Assembly (NCBI GenBank): GCA_028714275.1
Contig: JAQTMP010000005.1
Span: 1-23,512 of the forward strand
DNA from: Candidatus Paceibacterota bacterium
GTDB lineage: Bacteria; Patescibacteriota; Minisyncoccia; Phycocordibacterales; CAINVO01
Reading direction: 5' to 3'
DNA length: 23,512 nt
Within the stretch, counting starts at the first letter, position 1. Every line of letters begins with the position of its first letter. Of this stretch, positions 21,896 through 23,512 are shown piece after piece. The notes beneath the pieces are model-generated. The model saw only the letters and a program-made list of their open reading frames with translations. It searched no databases and was not told the DNA's origin. Position numbers and translations under genes: made by a program.

Positions 21896-23174
21896 GGAAT
21901 TTAAAATTTTTTAAGGATTCATCTCCACACACGGCGAGATACATACACTCCAATGAAATATTTTGATCAATATAATTTCTAATATCTTTCTCAGATATAG
22001 ACCCTAAAACTGCTACATAATCCCCTATGGTTTTATACTCAGATAATTTTGCAAAATTTCCACTCCATTCGATAAAATTACCTGAGGTTTGCAGTTTGAT
22101 TTTAAAAGATTTTAAGAGCTTGGTTTTGATATGAGCAAGCTTGTCGGAAGGAATACCATTTTTAATAAATTTTGCGAGACATTCTCGTATTGTATTTATA
22201 ACCTCTGAAAATAAAGTGGCCTCGCAATCCGTTTTTATTTGTAATAATCCTCTGTCTTTATATACATCGCCAAAAGCAGTGATATCATAGATCAGACCCT
22301 TTTCATATCTCAATTTTTTTACCAAAAAAGATGCTCTCCCGACAGCAAGATATTGTGCACATATGGCTACACACGCAACATCAAGTAAAGTAAATGAATG
22401 TAGTCTAAATCCAGCGACAAGACTGGCTTGTTTGGACTTATAGATATCCAGCTTGAAATATTCCTTTTCTGGAATAGCTATGGCTGCATCTTTAACTATA
22501 CCTGCTCTAGTATTAATCTCTTCATTTTTAATCGGTTCTAGAGCTTTTTTGATAGCGGGAGTAAGTGTTTCTATATTTATATCGCCAGTTGTTATTATGC
22601 TTATGTTTTCTCTCGTAAAAAATTTATTTTTAAAATCGATGAGGTCTTGTAAAGAAATATCTGTCAATGGTTGGTTGTCACCGAGGATAGATCTATCAAG
22701 GACAGTGCCTCGAAAAACTAGATGCCTAAAAGTATCCCAAACCCAGGTTTTTTGGGTTGATTTTCTGTTTATATATTCAGAATTGATCGCCCCCCGTTCA
22801 CTTTCAAACATGATAGGATTAAAAAGGGTTTCACTCATAACCTCATTTAATACCGTCATGGCTACCTCCAAATCTCCCGCTTCTGGGACCTGAATGTCTA
22901 TCATGATGAAATCTAGGTTTGTTGTAAACACAAAACTTCCTCCCACATCCTCAATATATTCGGCCAAGATATCTTTCGTAGGAAATCTATGTGTACCAGC
23001 GACAAGCATGTGCTCTAAAAAGTGCGCCGTACCCTCCTTTGTATCATAGCGAGCACCGGCACGTATGTATGTTTTTATGAAAATCGGTGATCCCCTCCTC
23101 TCAAAATGATGAAGCGGAATACCATCAATGTCTGCGGTTTTGTGCAATATATTATGGGAATTAAAAAAGTCCAT
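21888..23174 (-). CDS. M16-family zinc peptidase, second copy
   Basis: A 428-aa M16 peptidase. HFLEH at 51-55 gives His51, Glu54 and His55; the third ligand is probably Glu133 in NSEYINRK. The second half has KLRYEKGLIYDITAFG near 303-318, the family's substrate-binding region. No signal peptide. Its sequence differs widely from the other M16 protein in the window, so the two are distant paralogues, not a recent duplicate. It has its own extended -10 promoter and is followed by an overlapping alpha/beta hydrolase. M16 proteins often act as pairs; whether these two pair is unknown. Confidence 0.9.
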   Translation of the reverse strand: MDFFNSHNILHKTADIDGIPLHHFERRGSPIFIKTYIRAGARYDTKEGTAHFLEHMLVAGTHRFPTKDILAEYIEDVGGSFVFTTNLDFIMIDIQVPEAGDLEVAMTVLNEVMSETLFNPIMFESERGAINSEYINRKSTQKTWVWDTFRHLVFRGTVLDRSILGDNQPLTDISLQDLIDFKNKFFTRENISIITTGDINIETLTPAIKKALEPIKNEEINTRAGIVKDAAIAIPEKEYFKLDIYKSKQASLVAGFRLHSFTLLDVACVAICAQYLAVGRASFLVKKLRYEKGLIYDITAFGDVYKDRGLLQIKTDCEATLFSEVINTIRECLAKFIKNGIPSDKLAHIKTKLLKSFKIKLQTSGNFIEWSGNFAKLSEYKTIGDYVAVLGSISEKDIRNYIDQNISLECMYLAVCGDESLKNFKFHE

Positions 23175-23181
23175 GTCGTGT

Positions 23182-23190
23182 ATTGTAACA
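23182..23190 (-). promoter_or_regulatory. promoter of the second M16 gene, extended -10, leaderless
   Basis: On the minus strand TG-T-TACAAT ends 7 nt before the ATG at 23,174, just after the stop codon of the upstream gene (23,198-23,196). Confidence 0.6.
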
Positions 23191-23195
23191 CACCC

Positions 23196-23512
23196 CTACA
23201 GCTGACTCTCCTTCAACGCATTATTTATAGCCGCGGTAGCCTGAGTGCGCAGGGGTAGAAAATCAGCGAGGGCTTTCTGACTCCATTCAAAACCCTCAAA
23301 AAATGGTGCCAGCACATCCGACTGGGAAAAATAGCCAAGAAAATATAAAATCCTCATGACGGAAATGGTTTCGATGGAACGAAGCTCGTCGGCAGAAAAT
23401 AGTGCAGAATCCACTTTATCCACTTTTGCTTCGTCTATTTTTAAAAAATTCATCAGCCCAAGCACCGCTTCGAAAAGCGGCTCATTTTTTGCTTCACCGG
23501 TGAGGCGACGTT
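23196..23512 (-). CDS. recO: 3' part of a probable recO (DNA repair protein RecO), cut by the right edge
   Basis: A frame open to the window edge gives the last 104 or so residues of a protein: RRLTGEAKNEPLFEAVLGLMNFL at the edge, then a helical domain with IETISVMRILYFLGYFSQ and the end NALKESQL. The helical pattern and the R-x-L-x-x-LGY-like segment resemble the C-terminal domain of RecO, which loads RecA with RecR. The zinc site and the OB domain lie outside the window, so the name is tentative. The GC content is high (about 50%), unlike the AT-rich genes to its left. Confidence 0.5.
   Translation of the reverse strand, partial: RRLTGEAKNEPLFEAVLGLMNFLKIDEAKVDKVDSALFSADELRSIETISVMRILYFLGYFSQSDVLAPFFEGFEWSQKALADFLPLRTQATAAINNALKESQL

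Overview
The window looks like a chromosome segment from a Patescibacteria/CPR bacterium, most likely of the Parcubacteria type. This is an inference. It rests on the short, densely packed housekeeping genes, the near absence of Shine-Dalgarno sequences, an elongation factor P with the non-canonical loop KQQRKP, and large single-pass DUF11-like surface proteins beside tRNA-synthetase genes. There is no rRNA, tRNA, CRISPR array or transposase in view.

Layout. At 1-4,700, on the plus strand, are ftsK (DNA translocase), a small membrane-anchored Ig-like protein, recA and efp. At 4,702-4,867 a near-perfect 45-bp inverted repeat with a structured centre separates efp from the convergent gene rpsR. 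On the minus strand, rpsF-ssb-rpsR (6,164-4,852), metG-tatD (8,557-6,240), an M16 zinc peptidase (9,856-8,579), a DUF11-like surface protein followed by glyS (13,292-9,875), and an uncharacterised 549-aa protein followed by a 7TM histidine kinase (16,598-13,320) form a chain of short operons.

From about 14.1 kb to about 23.17 kb the DNA is visibly AT-richer (sampled 60-base lines are roughly 27-40% GC, against about 40-53% before and about 50% at the right edge). This is probably an accessory region. It holds a plus-strand cassette of nucleotide-handling and glycosylation genes: a P-loop kinase, a nucleoside diphosphate kinase homologue, a MazG-like pyrophosphohydrolase, a nucleotidyltransferase, a GT4 glycosyltransferase and a NUDIX hydrolase. 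The last four overlap by 8, 14 and 14 nt. Convergent to it, on the minus strand, are a second M16 peptidase, an alpha/beta hydrolase and a GT9-like glycosyltransferase. The window ends in the 3' part of a probable recO.

Many genes share one start architecture: an extended -10 box (TGN-TACAAT type) placed 6-9 nt before the ATG. It predicts leaderless mRNAs and settles several start codons (ftsK at 205, the 549-aa gene at 16,598). The most interesting unexplained items are the nucleotide/glycosyl cassette, the unknown protein directly coupled to the histidine kinase, the composition break inside that kinase gene, the large inverted repeat that reaches into rpsR, and the altered EF-P loop.
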